Assembly (NCBI GenBank): GCA_015143295.1
Contig: CM026560.1
Coordinates: forward strand, 1,676,501 to 1,740,500
Length of the DNA: 64,000 nt
Source: Tetracentron sinense
Taxonomy: Eukaryota; Streptophyta; Magnoliopsida; Trochodendrales; Trochodendraceae
Direction of reading: 5' to 3'
The notes under the pieces are model-generated. The model ran no database searches. It was not told the DNA's origin and saw only the letters and a program-made list of their open reading frames with translations. Positions within the stretch are counted from its first letter, which is position 1; each line of letters opens with the position of its first letter. This document shows, in pieces, positions 23,886 through 36,960 of the stretch. The position numbers were made by a program, and so were the translations under genes.

Positions 23886-24600
23886 ACAGTTATAAATTTT
23901 GTCTCTTTTTCCGTGAAAGGGACATGGAATCTCATAAGAAATATCTCGCAAGCTCATAAGAACTATCTTGCAAGCTCATAAGAACATGCATCATGTATGA
24001 TCAAGTCTAAAAGTCTCTCACGCTCACAAGTCCACACGATTCACGATGAAAATATGATATGTCTCGCATGCTCTTACGCACTCTGATTATATGTTTACGA
24101 AATGATTATGTTATTGAATATGTTCCAATAATATCATGTTGTTAGTTAGATTGCTTATCCGCTGAGTGTTTTCAATATTCAGTCGACCTGTTATTGTCGG
24201 TAGGTTTAGAGTCAAAGCTGATAGTAGAGCCTTGGATAGATGAAGCGTACAAAGTTAAAGGAGAATGTGATCTCTTCATTGAGGAAGTAAGGGACCTCGA
24301 CTGGTCTTCTTACTATTAGGTTTCTTATTTTTCTTTTAAGGATATTTGTAATAGACTTATGTTGTTCAGGATGATGTTGCTTAGAATCTTATACTTTGTT
24401 AAATCATAGTTATGGTGGGTTATGTTCATATGGGTCCGACTTGTGCAGGATGGTTTTATCTATATCAAAATTTCGTTATTTCTCATTTTTGGAGACTCGT
24501 GGTTTGTATGCTTTGTATGTCATGGGATTTAAGTTGGTTTAAGAATGTGATGGCCCAAGGTCCCACTTTGGTCAAGGTGGGATTTGGGTTTGTTATATCT
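23886..24600 (+). mobile_element. LTR fragment of family A
   Basis: Shares GCACTCTGATTATAT, a GTTAG..AG region, a ..CTGAGT.TT...TCAG.CG motif and TGTCGGTAGGT in order with 49040-49190 of copy 3. It is the 3' part of an LTR in plus orientation, broken at its left. It joins leader repeat U3 at its right. Old fossil. Confidence 0.6.
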
Positions 24601-24745
24601 GCCCCTTTCTGAAATCGACACCGTTATAATTTGGCTGCATAATTCAGTAAGAATTTTGAAGATTTAAATTTCCAAAATTTCCTCTTGGTTTAATTTTTAA
24701 TAATTTAATTGATTTTTTTAAATATATTTAAATGTTTTATATGTC

Positions 24746-26232
24746 TTGTAAGGGTAAAACTCTGCTTTGTGGCTAAAGATGACTGCACATCCAACCTTCC
24801 AACACTTACCCAATTTACACCAACTTGATCACTAGCTCGAGCAAAGGACCTCTCGCCCGACCATGAGCTCTGACTATGAGCTCGGATCTTAACTTTGAAC
24901 TCTGACCTAACTAGCCCGACTTGAGAACATTTGATATTTTGCTTCAAATCCAATTTAACTTTACTGAACTGAAAAGAAATAACAAATGAACAAGTAAACA
25001 ATCCAAAACCCTAAAAATTTCAGAGTTCAAGACACATAAATGGTTCAAAGCTTTGAGCTTTTGCCTCCTCAATACGAGTAGATACATTCACCGAACCTTA
25101 AGCAATAATACTAAAACGATCAGTGCTTCAACATTTTGACCTGATATTGATCTTCACAAGACGAATAAAGCTTCTCAAAATTCCTTTGAAGCTCCAACAG
25201 ATCTTTGAACCAAACATACTATTCAAACCCTTCGAGAATGTTTTTCGACTCACTGATCGAAAACAATCAATCTTCTAAACCTCAACTGATCTACTTCAAG
25301 AGATCGATCTCTAACACTATTAATGGGCTGAAAAGCTTTCAAAAAAAAATCTTCAACAAAAAGAATCTATAATCTTAGAGGAAATAATGCAAAATTTTTT
25401 GGTAAACTATTCACAGCTCGATGGATCAACTTCTGTAACAGTCTTTAGCAAAATGACTATAATCTTGGGGGCAAAACTGTAGAAGTTTTTTGCTAAATCT
25501 CTGAAAATATTACATGAAAATCTCAAGAAATGATGAAGAAATATTCTTCAAATTCTATAGATGATCTAAAATCGATATTAAACCCTAGAAAATTTTAGAA
25601 ATTGCAAGAGTAATACTTCAACAATTTCTCCTACCACTCAATTTTCGCTCTTTGAGAAGAAAATCCAAAGCGTGAGATGAGGCAGCTTTTTTCTTTTCTT
25701 TCATATCCCCTTCACAGATAAAAACTATTTTTTCATGAAAGATTCGGGCTTTTAAGGGCTTCACAAATCAATAAAATCAAAAGACTATAATACCCCTAAT
25801 CCATTTATAATAGAAAGGGCATATATGTGTAGGATATGATATGGGAGTGATTTTGGAAAAAAAAAATTCCATTAAGTCGAAGATTATAATTAGGGATCTT
25901 TTCATTATATTGTAAATTAATGGTCATAATGGTTGGCAGAGAAGAATAGAAGGGGAGGATATAAGGAGAGAGAATCGAGGTAGGACAATTGACAGGACCC
26001 TTTTCATGGACGACTATTTGATTTAGATCCAACGGTTCTAGCATGAGAGACAACAGAGGGTTTTGAATTTATAAGGCCATACTACACTCTTTTTGGAGAG
26101 CAGACATAAAGGGCATATACCTGTCGCATTTTGAATTGTCATATTTAGCCGTTGGAATCGGCTTCACCTGCTTGGCTCTATCCACCAATTAGAATCTTTC
26201 TCTTGCTCCTTTCAAGCCGCAATTGCGAGTGT
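24746..26232 (-). repeat. Leader/promoter repeat, copy U4 (near complete)
   Basis: The most complete copy: GGGTAAAACTCTGCTTTGTGG to CAAGCCGCAATTGCGAGTG, without foreign insertions. It gives the reference order for the other copies. On the minus strand it carries the TATA-like box at 26068-26076. Confidence 0.8.
26068..26076 (-). promoter_or_regulatory. TATA-like box in leader repeat U4
   Basis: Minus strand CCTTATAAA at the conserved position of the unit, about 11.7 kb upstream of the myosin ATG. Function untested. Confidence 0.3.
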
Positions 26233-26244
26233 GGCTCAATGCTT

Positions 26245-26612
26245 TAAATGTCCTGTAAGGATAAAAATATCCTTGTTGGAAAAATTTTTTGTGGTCGTAT
26301 AGGACTTCACATCCAACCTGCCAACCCTTAGCCAATTTGTGTAATTGGGCCTCATCCCGAGCTTGGACTCCAAGCTCTAATCTTGACAACGAATTGATCA
26401 TTATGACAAAAGTCAATTCATACACATGAAGAACAGGTGGTTACACGACATTACACCGACTTGATCTGTAGCTTGAGCAGAGAACCTGTCGCCTGACCAC
26501 AAGGTCTGACTATTTGTTTGGACCTTGACTATGTTCTCCAATCTAACTAGCCCAACATAACAACACTTGGTATTTTGCTTGCCATCCCAAGTTGACCTTA
26601 GTTTAATTGATT
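26245..26612 (-). repeat. Leader/promoter repeat, partial copy U5
   Basis: Only the first part of the unit: CCTGTAAGGATAAAAAT, ..TTTGTGGTCG, CATCCAACCTGCCAAC, GTAATTGGGCCT, CAGGTGGTTACACGAC. Similarity ends near GGTATTTTGCTTGCC. It marks the outer end of the array. Confidence 0.65.
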
Positions 26613-27300
26613 TGACCTTGTGCTCGGGCATACTGATTATCCTTGCTAAATTGGACCAACCCGAGCTGAGCCAAGCTTACCCAACCTACCTAGTGCTCAA
26701 ACATATTGATTACCCAAACTAAAATCCTCAGAACAACAATATCATCACTCGACCTATAATCAAAGGTGTTATTTCATGTCACATCAAGGTATGATCCAAA
26801 CAACCAAGAGGTATATATTCTCACCTAACTTTGATTAATATGAGATCTCAATCCCTGCCACATAAGCAAGAGTGCATAATTAGTTTGCAATTCCTTTCAA
26901 AAGCCAGAAGAGCAGTTAACCAACCTAACTAATAGAGTAAATTGAGACAGGGGACATTTACTACTAACGGGACCTTTCGACCAAACTATAAAAGGGCCGG
27001 AGAACGCACTGAGGGAGATCATCCAACTTCGACTCACTGGTTTTAGGAAGGTTTCAACTTGATCATTGGATAGTGTCTATAGGTTGGACGACGACTGCAT
27101 TCAGATGAGATTAGAGAAGAAAAAGAGTGTTGCAGCCAACCAAAAGCAGACACGAGTTCTAGAGGTACTAGATCAAGTTTGGGACCCCCACATATCCGTT
27201 GATGGGGAAGTTCCGAAACTACTACGAAAAATATAGACTGAACGTACTGATATATTTCCAACTAAGGAATGAGAAATTTATTTTTTACTATTTTTTATTT
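26613..27300 (+). other. Unassigned; possible LTR remnant
   Basis: CTATAAAAGGGCCGG at 26986-27000 followed by a GCATTCAGATGAGATT.GAG-like leader at 27098-27118 resembles the promoter/leader part of plant LTRs. No ends or domains found. Confidence 0.3.
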
Positions 27301-27312
27301 TTGTTTAATTTT

Positions 27313-27490
27313 CTTTTATTTTTTTGTTGGCGATATAACCTACCTACGATTAGTAGCTAGCATTGATCAGTTAGTGGTTAGAAGTGGGGAACAGAACCCT
27401 TATAAGTTGTTACCCGGGGGAATAGATCTCACGACCTCTCGCATAAGAGAGGCCACACACTACCATTGGAGAAATGGCGGGGTGTTAAAT
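27313..27490 (-). mobile_element. SINE-like element
   Basis: Minus strand: TGGTAGTGTGTGGCC (A-box-like), GAGGTCGTGAGATCTATTCC (B-box-like), ending in an A-rich tail at 27313-27325. Layout fits a tRNA-derived SINE, but the boxes are imperfect. Confidence 0.4.
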
Positions 27491-28810
27491 TTAATTTTTA
27501 TTTTGGTATAATTCATAATTATCGTCATTCAATAGTTTGATTAAAAATCCGGCAAAAAAAACATAAAATGTCAAAAGTGCAGTACACAATTAATTCGAGT
27601 ATAATTCGGGCCAAAGCTCAATAATTTGTTGAAAATTTTGGTTAAATATATACAATTATATATATATAATTTCTTAGAGAATGCATTAAAGCTTTACCTC
27701 ATATTGCAAAAATGAAAAGAAGGACAATTGGAGATTGAGAGAGAGAGAGTCGCACTTGGAAGGAAGAGTGGCAGTTGTTAGCATTGACAAGGCTAAAGTC
27801 AAATACTCAGTCCTAAACTCCTGGCGGCTAGCTGTGCTATTGCGACAAGTGACGATTGTGAAATAGTTAGAGTTTGAGATTTAGGGAGAGAAAGAGATCG
27901 CGAGAAAAGAAGGGGACTAAGTGATGATTAATGAGTGCTTCAAGACTGCTGGCTAAAGACTATCATTGACGTTGTGGGCAATGAGATAGAGACTAAAGTT
28001 AGCTATTGAGAAAGATAAAGAAATCAAAAGAAAGAGAGTTACGTGCGCATGCAAGAAAGAAAAAAGATGGTTTAAGAATTTACTTTATGGGTTTATATAT
28101 ATATATATATCTTATATGTATTATTCACGTATAATTCATCTTACTTAAAAACTTTGCAAATTCTTTGAATAATACAAACATATTATATGTATTATTCGTG
28201 TATAATTTGCGAATAATTAATCCGCAAATTTACTAACTATAGGTGTACCCCATAGGAGCTCTGGGGATTCCCAAAAATTGGTAGACTTTATCCTCAAGTG
28301 ATATGGATGAGGGTTCAATCGGGGGTAGCTGCCCCTGAACTTTTGAAAAAATAAATTATACTTAGATTATTTAATTTAAGATGACATAGCCATGAGACAA
28401 GGAGGCAACTGCCCCTGAAGTTTTGAATAAAAATGAAAACTAAGTTTATGGTATAATATTTAATTTAAGAGGGCATAGCCATGGGACAAGGGGACAGTTG
28501 CCTCCTAATTTTTTTTTTAAAAATCTTTACAAACAAACACAACCGAAGAGATAGCCCACAAACGTGGCCATACAAAAAATTTTGGAGGCTACACCTCCGA
28601 ATACACCTCCGAACCCTAACCCCATAGACCCAAAATATTATATACCCGCTTAATCATTCTCTACAAAGCCATCAACAATTACTAACATTATTAATCCCCC
28701 AAGAAAATCGTGGCTCCACCCCTAGGTTCAATTACCCCCCACTAGTCTAACGCTAAATTGTTATGGAGGCCCCTATGGAGGCCCCAAATGGGCCAAATAA
28801 ATTGTAATAT
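27491..28810. other. Unassigned intergenic DNA
   Basis: No gene seen. (TA)n runs at 27655-27668 and 28095-28110. CTGCCCCTGAA.TTTTGAA recurs at 28330 and 28410, and GCATAGCCATG.GACAAGG at 28388 and 28475, hinting at a decayed repeat of about 80 bp. Confidence 0.5.
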
Positions 28811-31378
28811 TGTCACACCCCAAAACCCCACCTAGGAGAAAGTGAGATCTTGACACGTGACCTATTTAATAAATCATCCTGTTAGAAGCAATCAAGGCAT
28901 ACTAAAATATGGACCTAAAAATTTCTTCAATTAATGACATCAACTAAATGCATAATCCATAATCAATAACCAAAATATAATAAAATCTTGATCATCCATC
29001 ATGATCATAATCATAAAACTAAACTGAAACACAATCTCTATGATGTCAATTAAAGTCTCCCTGAATTTTCAACTACTAATAAATGACTTCAATAATAGGG
29101 CCATCGATCATGGTCCCTTTCCTTATCGGGATAGTTACCTTCGGGTTCCTCGATGTACTCCTCTTCTTCCCAAGGGCCGGGTGCACAAATGGCAAAACCT
29201 GAACCTCCCGACAATAAGAGTCATCGGCTGAGTAACGAGTTACTCCGCGTATATAACAGATCATAATAAACAATATAAAGAATAATATGTCGTATGCATC
29301 TCATCACTTTATACATCAGTTTACATATAAAATCAGAGTGCTGAAAATAAACATGTACATTATGTCAATTTCTTTCTTTCTTTCTTTTCCTTCTTTCTTA
29401 CTTTTCTTACTTTTCATATTTCATACGTTATCATCTCATCAATACCCATTCACATACATTTATAATAACTTAAAATACCGCTTTACCGTATAAGGAAATG
29501 GGTTACTATACTTTACCTTTACCGAGATACCACCCTTCGTACATTATCCGACACGGATGGCTTAGTACATTTTCCGGTACGACGGCTTACTTTTAGCATA
29601 CATCTCGCCCTTTCTGATGGTATCCGGTGATGCACAACACAAAATACATTATCTCTTTTATTCTTACTTTCTTACTTTTCTTACTTTACTTTTGGTCTCA
29701 CTTAACATCTCATTAATGTCCTTATTTCTTTATTCATACTTTTGCATATTTTTCATTCGTGAGCGCACAATGATATACCTCTTTTTTAAATTACACCTAA
29801 GACTAACCGTCAAGGGTCATAAGACATCTCACCATAGCGCCCCATACCACTATGTTAACTAGGCCTAGGCAAGCTTGACTTTCATCAGAGGTTCGTTTAC
29901 CCAATGGTATATCACGTATTAAGAAGCATAACAGACAACATACAATCTCATATTTCCTATATTCCGAAAATCAAACATCACAGTTGATATTCCAGTATTC
30001 ATAAATCATGGTCTAATTTAAATGTCAAAATCTCTATTTTTGTTCTATCAAAATCAATGTCCTAATTATAACCTTTTTAATCGATAATAATTCTCATGAA
30101 CTTTTAAACATAAAATCGAACACACATATCATTAAATATCACAATTAAATCATCCATTCAAATCTATCTATCATCTCATTCTTCTCATAAATCTGCACAC
30201 TTCAATAACTTTCTCAATCCCCTTATTGGATCATAAATAATCTAAACATAGTTGTTGCATCATAATTTAATGATTCGAAGATAAAGAAATAATATCATAA
30301 TTAGGTGCTTCACATTCTATTTTAATGATCCAAGAATAATAAAACAATCCCATAAATAAGTTCTTCACATCCTATTTTAACCATCAAGAATAATTAAACA
30401 ACATCATAATAAGTTCTTCACATCCTATTTTTAACAATCCAATAATAATAAAACAATCTCATAAATAGGTTATTCACATCCTATTTTAACCATCAAGAAT
30501 AATTAAACAACATCATAGTAAGTTCTTCACATCCTATTTTTAATGATCCAATAATAATAAAACAATCTCATAAATAGGTTCTTCACATCCTATTTTAACC
30601 ATCAAGAATAATTAAACAACATCATAATAAATTCTTCACATCCTAATTTTTATCATCCATCAATAACAATGTATGAATCAAAATATGGTTCTTCGTATCT
30701 TATTAACAGATCTATCAATAATAATATAGGGATAGACTATGGTTCTTCACATCCTACATATCTTTACATCTTTACCTAGATTCATCCCTTTTTATTCATT
30801 ATTTAGGTTAACTATTCAAAATATCGAATACTAGATCTGTTATTTACCTCACTTGATCGTCTCCTTACGATCAATCGCTTGCAAATAGGGTTCTATTTTA
30901 ATCTTCACGTCTCTTTTCTCATTTTTTTAACCGAATCTTTGAACTCCTACAGTTTTCCCCTTTTTGATCTCTCAGAAACTCTCAATTTTCTTTCTTTTAG
31001 GTTTAGAAGGCTTTAGAAACCCTAACCCACGAGTATAAAAGAGTATTTATAACATTGGGAGCCCTAGGGACTCAAAACCACGCAACATCGCACAGCCCGC
31101 CGCCGAACGACGTTTTGGGCGAACAGTCGCTGGCAGTGGGCGATTGATCGCCGGCGCCGGTTTTTTTTTAAAAGTCTTTTGTTACTTTTTGTTTTTCTTT
31201 TATTTAGTGAAATTTATCTCCATAAATTCACTAAATCGAGTGAATTAAATGAGTTTTGTAACCCAAGATTTTTAATACATTAATCTCTCCTAAGATTTAC
31301 GTAAAATTTTAAGTACATTTATTTAAGAGATTAACTCATACAATTATGAACCCAGTGAATTAAATACAGGTCATTACA
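28811..31378 (-). mobile_element. Solo LTR (long-LTR family A, copy 2)
   Basis: 2,568 bp, ends TGTCACACCCCAAAAC ... GGTCATTACA, exact 5-bp target duplication AATAT (28806-28810, 31379-31383). The left end matches the inverted right end of copy 3 (TGTAACACCCCAAAA). Minus-strand TATAAATACTC near 31045 is its promoter. TTCTTCACATCCTATTTTAA recurs about every 55-110 bp at 30305-30650. No internal domains; fossil. Confidence 0.85.
30300..30660. repeat. Short tandem array inside solo LTR copy 2
   Basis: Alternating blocks of the type TTCTTCACATCCTATTTTAA / CCATCAAGAATAATTAAAC / ATCCAATAATAATAAAAC, about six cycles of 55-60 bp with length changes. Confidence 0.75.
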
Positions 31379-31463
31379 AATATATTCCCTAAGCCCATGA
31401 CCCTAGATACTCCTCGCATCCCATTCCATCACATTATATCTGGATCATTTGGTCAGTGGGCAC

Positions 31464-31495
<32 letters not shown>

Positions 31496-32820
31496 AGAGC
31501 GGTGTCTCGGTGCTGGGCCAGATAGACTGTCCGGGGCATGACCCTTTATTTGATGTAGTTGTGGTTCCATGACAGGTATAGTAGGGAAACACAAGTGAAC
31601 CACATCTATCGGAAACGCCATGGATTGTTCTGTAATCAGAAGATGCCAGCTTGCTAATTTTGTAAGTTCTGATCACACCTGCCCCTCTAAGCTAGAATGG
31701 CAAAGGTGTATATTTCATTAGAGGTGTCTTCGGATTGAATCATAGAGCCGATACTCACAATGAATTGGCTCTAAGGTGATGTTGTAGGATGACCCTATTC
31801 GCGCCGAGCGCAAGGTGGCGGCCCAAGCTCACAATAAGTCTACCCAAAGAAAAAGAAATGGTATATTGCCAGACCTCAATCAACCCCATCAATACCAACA
31901 AAAAGAGTCTTTAAGGGTTCAACTCAGCTCTCTCTCTTTTTTGAGAGGGTAGTGTAGGAGCCGTGACCTTGTGTAACTAGGGTGTGGATGCGCGTTGCGC
32001 TAGTGTATGCTTGTATAATATAAAAAAAAAAAACTTGAAATTTAGTCCCACATCGATGGTTTAGATGATTGTTGGTGAACCCTTAAAGCACCACCCCTTC
32101 TTTTTTTTTGAGAGGGTTGTGTGGGCCGGAGCTGTGACCTCGTGTCACTAGAGTGTTTGTGCACGTTGTGCTAGTGTGCTTGTATTAAAAATAAAGAGCC
32201 CAAATCTGCTAAGCACATGCTTGAGAGAACTTGAGCAATCTCAATTTCTTTTGCTTTTAAAAAAGAAAACGAAAAAAAAAAAAGAATCTCTACTTAGAGT
32301 GACATTAACTTTAAGAATTAATACTGAACAGCTAAGATTAATGAGCCACGCGGTACAATGGTGTACATGCTTGAGAGTTTCTTTAAGCATTTGTGTTTAT
32401 GATCTGTATAAAAACGAAAAAGAATGGGTGAATAACTAAGGAAAATAGTTGGTAAAGAATTATAGACTTGTTTGAAACAAACCAACCATAAGGGAACCAA
32501 ATCATTTATGGCCATCACTATGGCCTTGAGTGTTTATAGGTCAAAATGCAAGATCTTCCACGGATTCAGGATTTTTATCATGTAAAAGAGATCTGACCTT
32601 TAAACACTTGTGCCACAAGAAAGGTCATGTAAAAGAGATCTGATCTTTAAATACCCATGCAACAAGAAAGGCCACAGGAAGGCCATAGACGATTTGCTTC
32701 CACGGATCATAAGGGTCATGCTCTTAAACAACTAACATGGTCACATTAATTGCTTCTTGAATTCTTAAAACGGATGCAGAACATTTCAGGCATGATCCAA
32801 ACTCCTCATTATCCTATTAA
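31379..32820. other. Unassigned, with a duplicated A-tailed block
   Basis: (AT)n at 31470-31494. GAGAGGGT.GTGT.GG and then a GTGACCT.GTGT.ACTAG block occur at 31943-32018 and again at 32110-32186, the first followed by a 13-A run. They may be two copies of a small A-tailed retroelement. No gene seen. Confidence 0.45.
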
Positions 32821-33320
32821 CCACTAATCTAATTGCCAAATTATTATTATTATTATAACAATAATAATAGTAATGATGATAAAATTCCTGTTGGTCTGGA
32901 TTTTAAACTAATTAATGACCGGGTCATCAAGAGTGTTTTAAAAGCAAGGAGGTTTGTCATAGTCAATGGACGTCCTTGTCTCTCACTTTCATTTGCTCCT
33001 CTTTTTCTTTCTATTCTTGGGCATTAGTCTCTGTCATGGACTTTCAAAAAAAATGGCTGTAAATGAAGATCTGAAATATAGCAACTAGGCTACATTTTAA
33101 ATTGCACACACAAGTTACCGATACCCATAAAGACGATTATTATGGCCATTAAAGAGGTCGATCGGCCAAGTGGAACCTATAATTTCATGGAGCAATCGAA
33201 CTCTGGAGTCTACTAGTCATAGTCTTCTACACTTTTCTTATATGGGTCGAGAAGACATAGCATTTGATCTGTTTACTCATTAAAAAAAAATATAGATCAA
33301 GCAATTAGGGCTGTTAGATT
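32821..33320. other. Unassigned
   Basis: An (ATT)n stretch followed by (AAT)n-like repeats at 32840-32885 forms a weak hairpin. No coding or element signal. Confidence 0.4.
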
Positions 33321-33324
33321 GTGT

Positions 33325-33540
33325 CAATTTTTTTTTTGGGTGGCTCACTTTATGGTGTCAAATAATTTACTTATGATTATTTGTTAGTATAAGTTGGGCG
33401 AGTGAACTCTACTGCCACACTAAAAACTTGTAATTAATCCATTAGAGAATTGATAGTTCTCTTTTAGGGAATGGAACCCAAGACCTCGATCCTCTCATTG
33501 AGGGGCTCACTTTCGCCATCCCTAGGTTGAGGGTTGGTGG
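33325..33540 (-). mobile_element. SINE-like element
   Basis: Minus strand has GGTCTTGGGTTCCATTCCC (B-box-like GGGTTCCATTCCC, 33467-33479) downstream of GATGGCGAAAGTGAG, and ends in an A10 tail at 33327-33337. No clear target duplication. Confidence 0.4.
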
Positions 33541-36081
33541 TGTTATCTCACGTTATTGAACAACTAGACCTAGTTGTTGTAATTGAGTTTATAAATTAGC
33601 AAGTTATGCTTATTGTTGTCCTTTTATATATGGACAGAGATACACTAATGACGAAACCCAATGGCTCAATTGAATGGTGCCAAATGTTGCAACCTAGAGA
33701 TCATTGGTGGAGATTCCCAAGTGTAACCATTATAAAAAAAAAGTGTTATTTGTTGATATCTCTTTCACAAAAAACAAAGAAGGGATTTTTGATATTTTTA
33801 ATTATTTATTAATTAAAGTTACAGCAACAGTTAATTATGTCATCGGATCATGTCGGCTTTTGGGCACAGAGGTTGCAATTGCACCTACCCATGTGATGGC
33901 ACTTGGGTCAGATGGGGTGTCGAGTCTGTCGACCAGCAAAAAGCACCATTAACCTGTTTATAAACGAGGTTAGAAGGCAAATCCAAATCCAGCCCAATAA
34001 TGAACCTGCTCACCTAACAAATTTAAAATAAGTTAATAATAATATATTAAATAATAAATAACATACATTTAAAACTATATTAGTATATAATTATTAACAA
34101 AAAAATTACTTATATGACCAATATGGTCCAGAGCCAACTCAAACCTGACCCAGATCGAGTACAAAACCTCAACCCTATGCCATCAAATGTCTTTGCAGAT
34201 TGATGTGTTAAAAAAAAAAAGATATTCTTGTGCGTGCAAAACCCTCCAAAAAAGAAGAAAAAGAAAAAAAGGGACTATCACATGGTGACAGGACATTAGA
34301 AGAAACTGTGCCAGTGTTTGACTATGCAGTGCATTACTGGTGCCAAGCCCGGCAAGTGAGCGATTTGGAAGGGCACGATATCTTTTCCCATAGTTAATTG
34401 AAGAGTGCTAGCCCTAGGCACATATTTTAAAATTTTCCAATCTCTTGTTGTGGGAGCAACACCTTTTGTTGCTACCCCTTCAACAACGGGTTAATGAAAC
34501 AAATTTTTTTTTTTTCCAAATTGAAGGATGAGGTCATAGGTTTAACCGGCGATAAAGGTTGATGGGAAAAGTAGCGGCGGCTACCGCAATGAGAGTTAGG
34601 AAGTATGCGTATGGGGCTAGTATTTCTATAATTAATTAATTAGGTTTAGATTTTTTCTTACAAAGTACATGTGATGAAAGAAAAAGCTAGAGTCGTCACT
34701 ATAGATTTGTACATGTGGTAATGGATGTGTACAAGGAGAGCTGTGAGCAACCGCCCATGTGTGTGTCCCTCCCATGACAGAGAAAGTGAGGAAAAAGGAG
34801 CCAAGGAAAAGAAGAGTAGTCCACCAAACTCCTTCAATAATGTGAGGGTAGGGTTAGTGCTCTTTCGAATTCTCGACATAGACTAGCTACTACCATGACG
34901 ACTATCTATCCATAATGCGAAAGTGACTATTAGTTGTGGGTCTTGTACCTTATCACCAATCCCTATTTTTTTAAGCCACTCTACCCTTAATGAGTTATGA
35001 AACAATCACGCTCCCAAAGGTTCTGACACGAGGGCCTAGAGAAATCTGCACTGGAGAGGGTTGTGCCGAAAGAAGATCCAAACACAAGTTCTACAATCTA
35101 CAAATAATAAAGAACATAAAAACAGAAAATCAAGCAACCAAAAGACAATGGTCTACGTCCACAGGTGAAGAATAACGCAAAGAACTTTCACAGAAATAGA
35201 CTCTAAATAGAAAAATTGAGTCTCAATAGACAGGAAACTATGCATTATGAAAAACACAATTGTACCCATCTATGCGCTTCAAGGGCATTCCCCTTAACTC
35301 TCATGGGGGACGCTCAATTTGATTGGCATGCTCCCCTGGATCCCCCCCTAGCTTCAGACATGGAGAATTATTCTACCAAACCACTCCGTCACGCCGGAGG
35401 TCCAGCAGATAAACTTCATTTTTACTAGCTTATTATAGTTGGCCTAATTAAACTTCTGAGTTTATAGATTCTCATACTTATATCATTTATGTTTAACAAA
35501 AAATTATCAAGTACTTGGGGAGAGAGAGAGAGTTTGCTTTCTACTATGGGAGTGCATATGGAAACCCTATTGCAACTTCATGCGAGCAAGGTTTAGTAAA
35601 TTGGATCTACTTGGAATCAAGTTTTGAGGGTGAGCGGCCACAAAGGTAGAAGCTTGTAGTAAAACTGTCAGTGAGCTAAGCGAGCTCGACTTAAAACAAG
35701 TGGAGCTTGAGCAGAGTAAATCAGTTTCTCGAGTAGAGCAGAGCCAAACTAATAAGTTAGCTCGTTTATTAAATGAGTCGAACACAAGATATTGGTAGTT
35801 AAACTTTACTCTACTCGATTAATTTTACATTTATTGCTAGATTACAATAATGCTCTTATTATAAAATGAAATCTTTGTCAAAGGCCGTTCATAATTTGCC
35901 CAAACAAAAATTTCGAGGAGATCCAGTAAAAGGGCTAAGACGAAGTACACTCAGATCATGTCTACTTTTCAAATATGATGGTTACAATGACTTAAAGTAG
36001 CAAATAAACAATAAACAAAGAGTTACATAAACCGATAGACCCAAATGTCTAAATATAGTCACTATGTTCATTTTTAAATCA
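33541..36081. other. Unassigned intergenic DNA
   Basis: No gene found in either strand; the short open frames have no recognisable domain. Simple AT-rich stretches at 34020-34110. Confidence 0.5.
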
Positions 36082-36089
36082 ATCCAAAC

Positions 36090-36567
36090 CAGGGTTACCA
36101 AGTTCGCTACATGCCATAGCGAACCGCGAACCGAGCGAACCCGAACTGATTCGTGGTTTGGTTTGGTCTGGTTCATGAAATTGAGTGAACCACGTAATAG
36201 TTTCAAAACAATCTTAATTTGTCAAATTTTTTATTCAAATTCGCTGATATTTTTCATTAGATTCAGTAAATTTATACTTTGAGTTTACAAACCGTTCATA
36301 AAAAAGACTTTTTTTTTTTCAAATATGTATTTTTAATATGTTGTTTACATGCGTAAGAGATATATATTTTTATAATATAATATAAAATATATATTTTGTT
36401 TTACAAGCTTAAGTAGCGAACCAAGCTAGCGAACCAAACTAAAGAATCTAAGCGAATCGAAAAACAAATTATCTCAACTTACCCTTAGCGAACCAGGTTC
36501 ATTTAAGAGTGGCGAATTACGAACTGCGAAATTCGAACCGAGCAAACCGACGAACTAGGTAACATTG
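36090..36567. mobile_element. hAT-type non-autonomous transposon with perfect TSD
   Basis: 478 bp, ends CAGGGTTACCAAGTTCG ... CGAACTAGGTAACATTG (inverted, about 15 of 18 matching), flanked by an identical 8-bp duplication ATCCAAAC (36082-36089 and 36568-36575). Eight-base duplications and CA-starting TIRs are hallmarks of hAT. The body is rich in GCGAACC / GGTTCG words on both arms. No coding capacity. Confidence 0.88.
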
Positions 36568-36639
36568 ATCCAAACAGGCAGGCATAGGTGTCAAAATTAG
36601 AGCACACCAATGCCTCTAAAATTTAATTTTCTTATAACC

Positions 36640-36960
36640 ATGTCATATTCAAATTTGAGACAATGTACTGTATAACTCCATCCACATCATTTATGGCCTT
36701 CCCCTCCCCATTATATAGTCTCCAACTTTGCGTCAATCACTTATTCTTATTGGACCATTGGTGGTCTTCTCTGAATGCCCTTATTGTATCACTTATTAGA
36801 ACTCCTTCTAGATTCTCTCGAATGCACTCATTTTTAATCATATCTTTTCTTGTTTTCTCACTTATTTATCTTGGCATCTTCATCATGACTATATTAATTC
36901 TATTAATATGCTGCCTTTTAGTATCTCAACATTTATTTCATAAATCATAGTTAGTCTTAT
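36640..36960 (-). mobile_element. RTE-like LINE C-terminal fragment
   Basis: Minus-strand reading gives KTRKDMIKNECIRENL, then further TIR..HQ.W similarity, the polyprotein C-terminus of the same LINE type as at 2540-3620 (consensus HTRKD.IRNE.IR..LG). Short and dead. Confidence 0.55.

Larger units (their letters stand above)
20956..24745 (-). repeat. Leader/promoter repeat, copy U3 (interrupted, middle lost)
   Basis: 20956-21580 carries the first 600 bp of the unit, up to GAAAACAATCAAT. 24604-24745 carries its far end (CCTTTCTGAAATCGAC..., CGTTATAATTTGGCTG). Between them lie a CACTA element, unassigned DNA and an LTR fragment, and about 900 bp of the unit are missing, so insertion and deletion both occurred. 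Confidence 0.65.

Noticed and set aside
29040-29862. Several small frames inside 28.8-31.4 kb
   Set aside because: All lie in solo LTR copy 2 and have no family signal.
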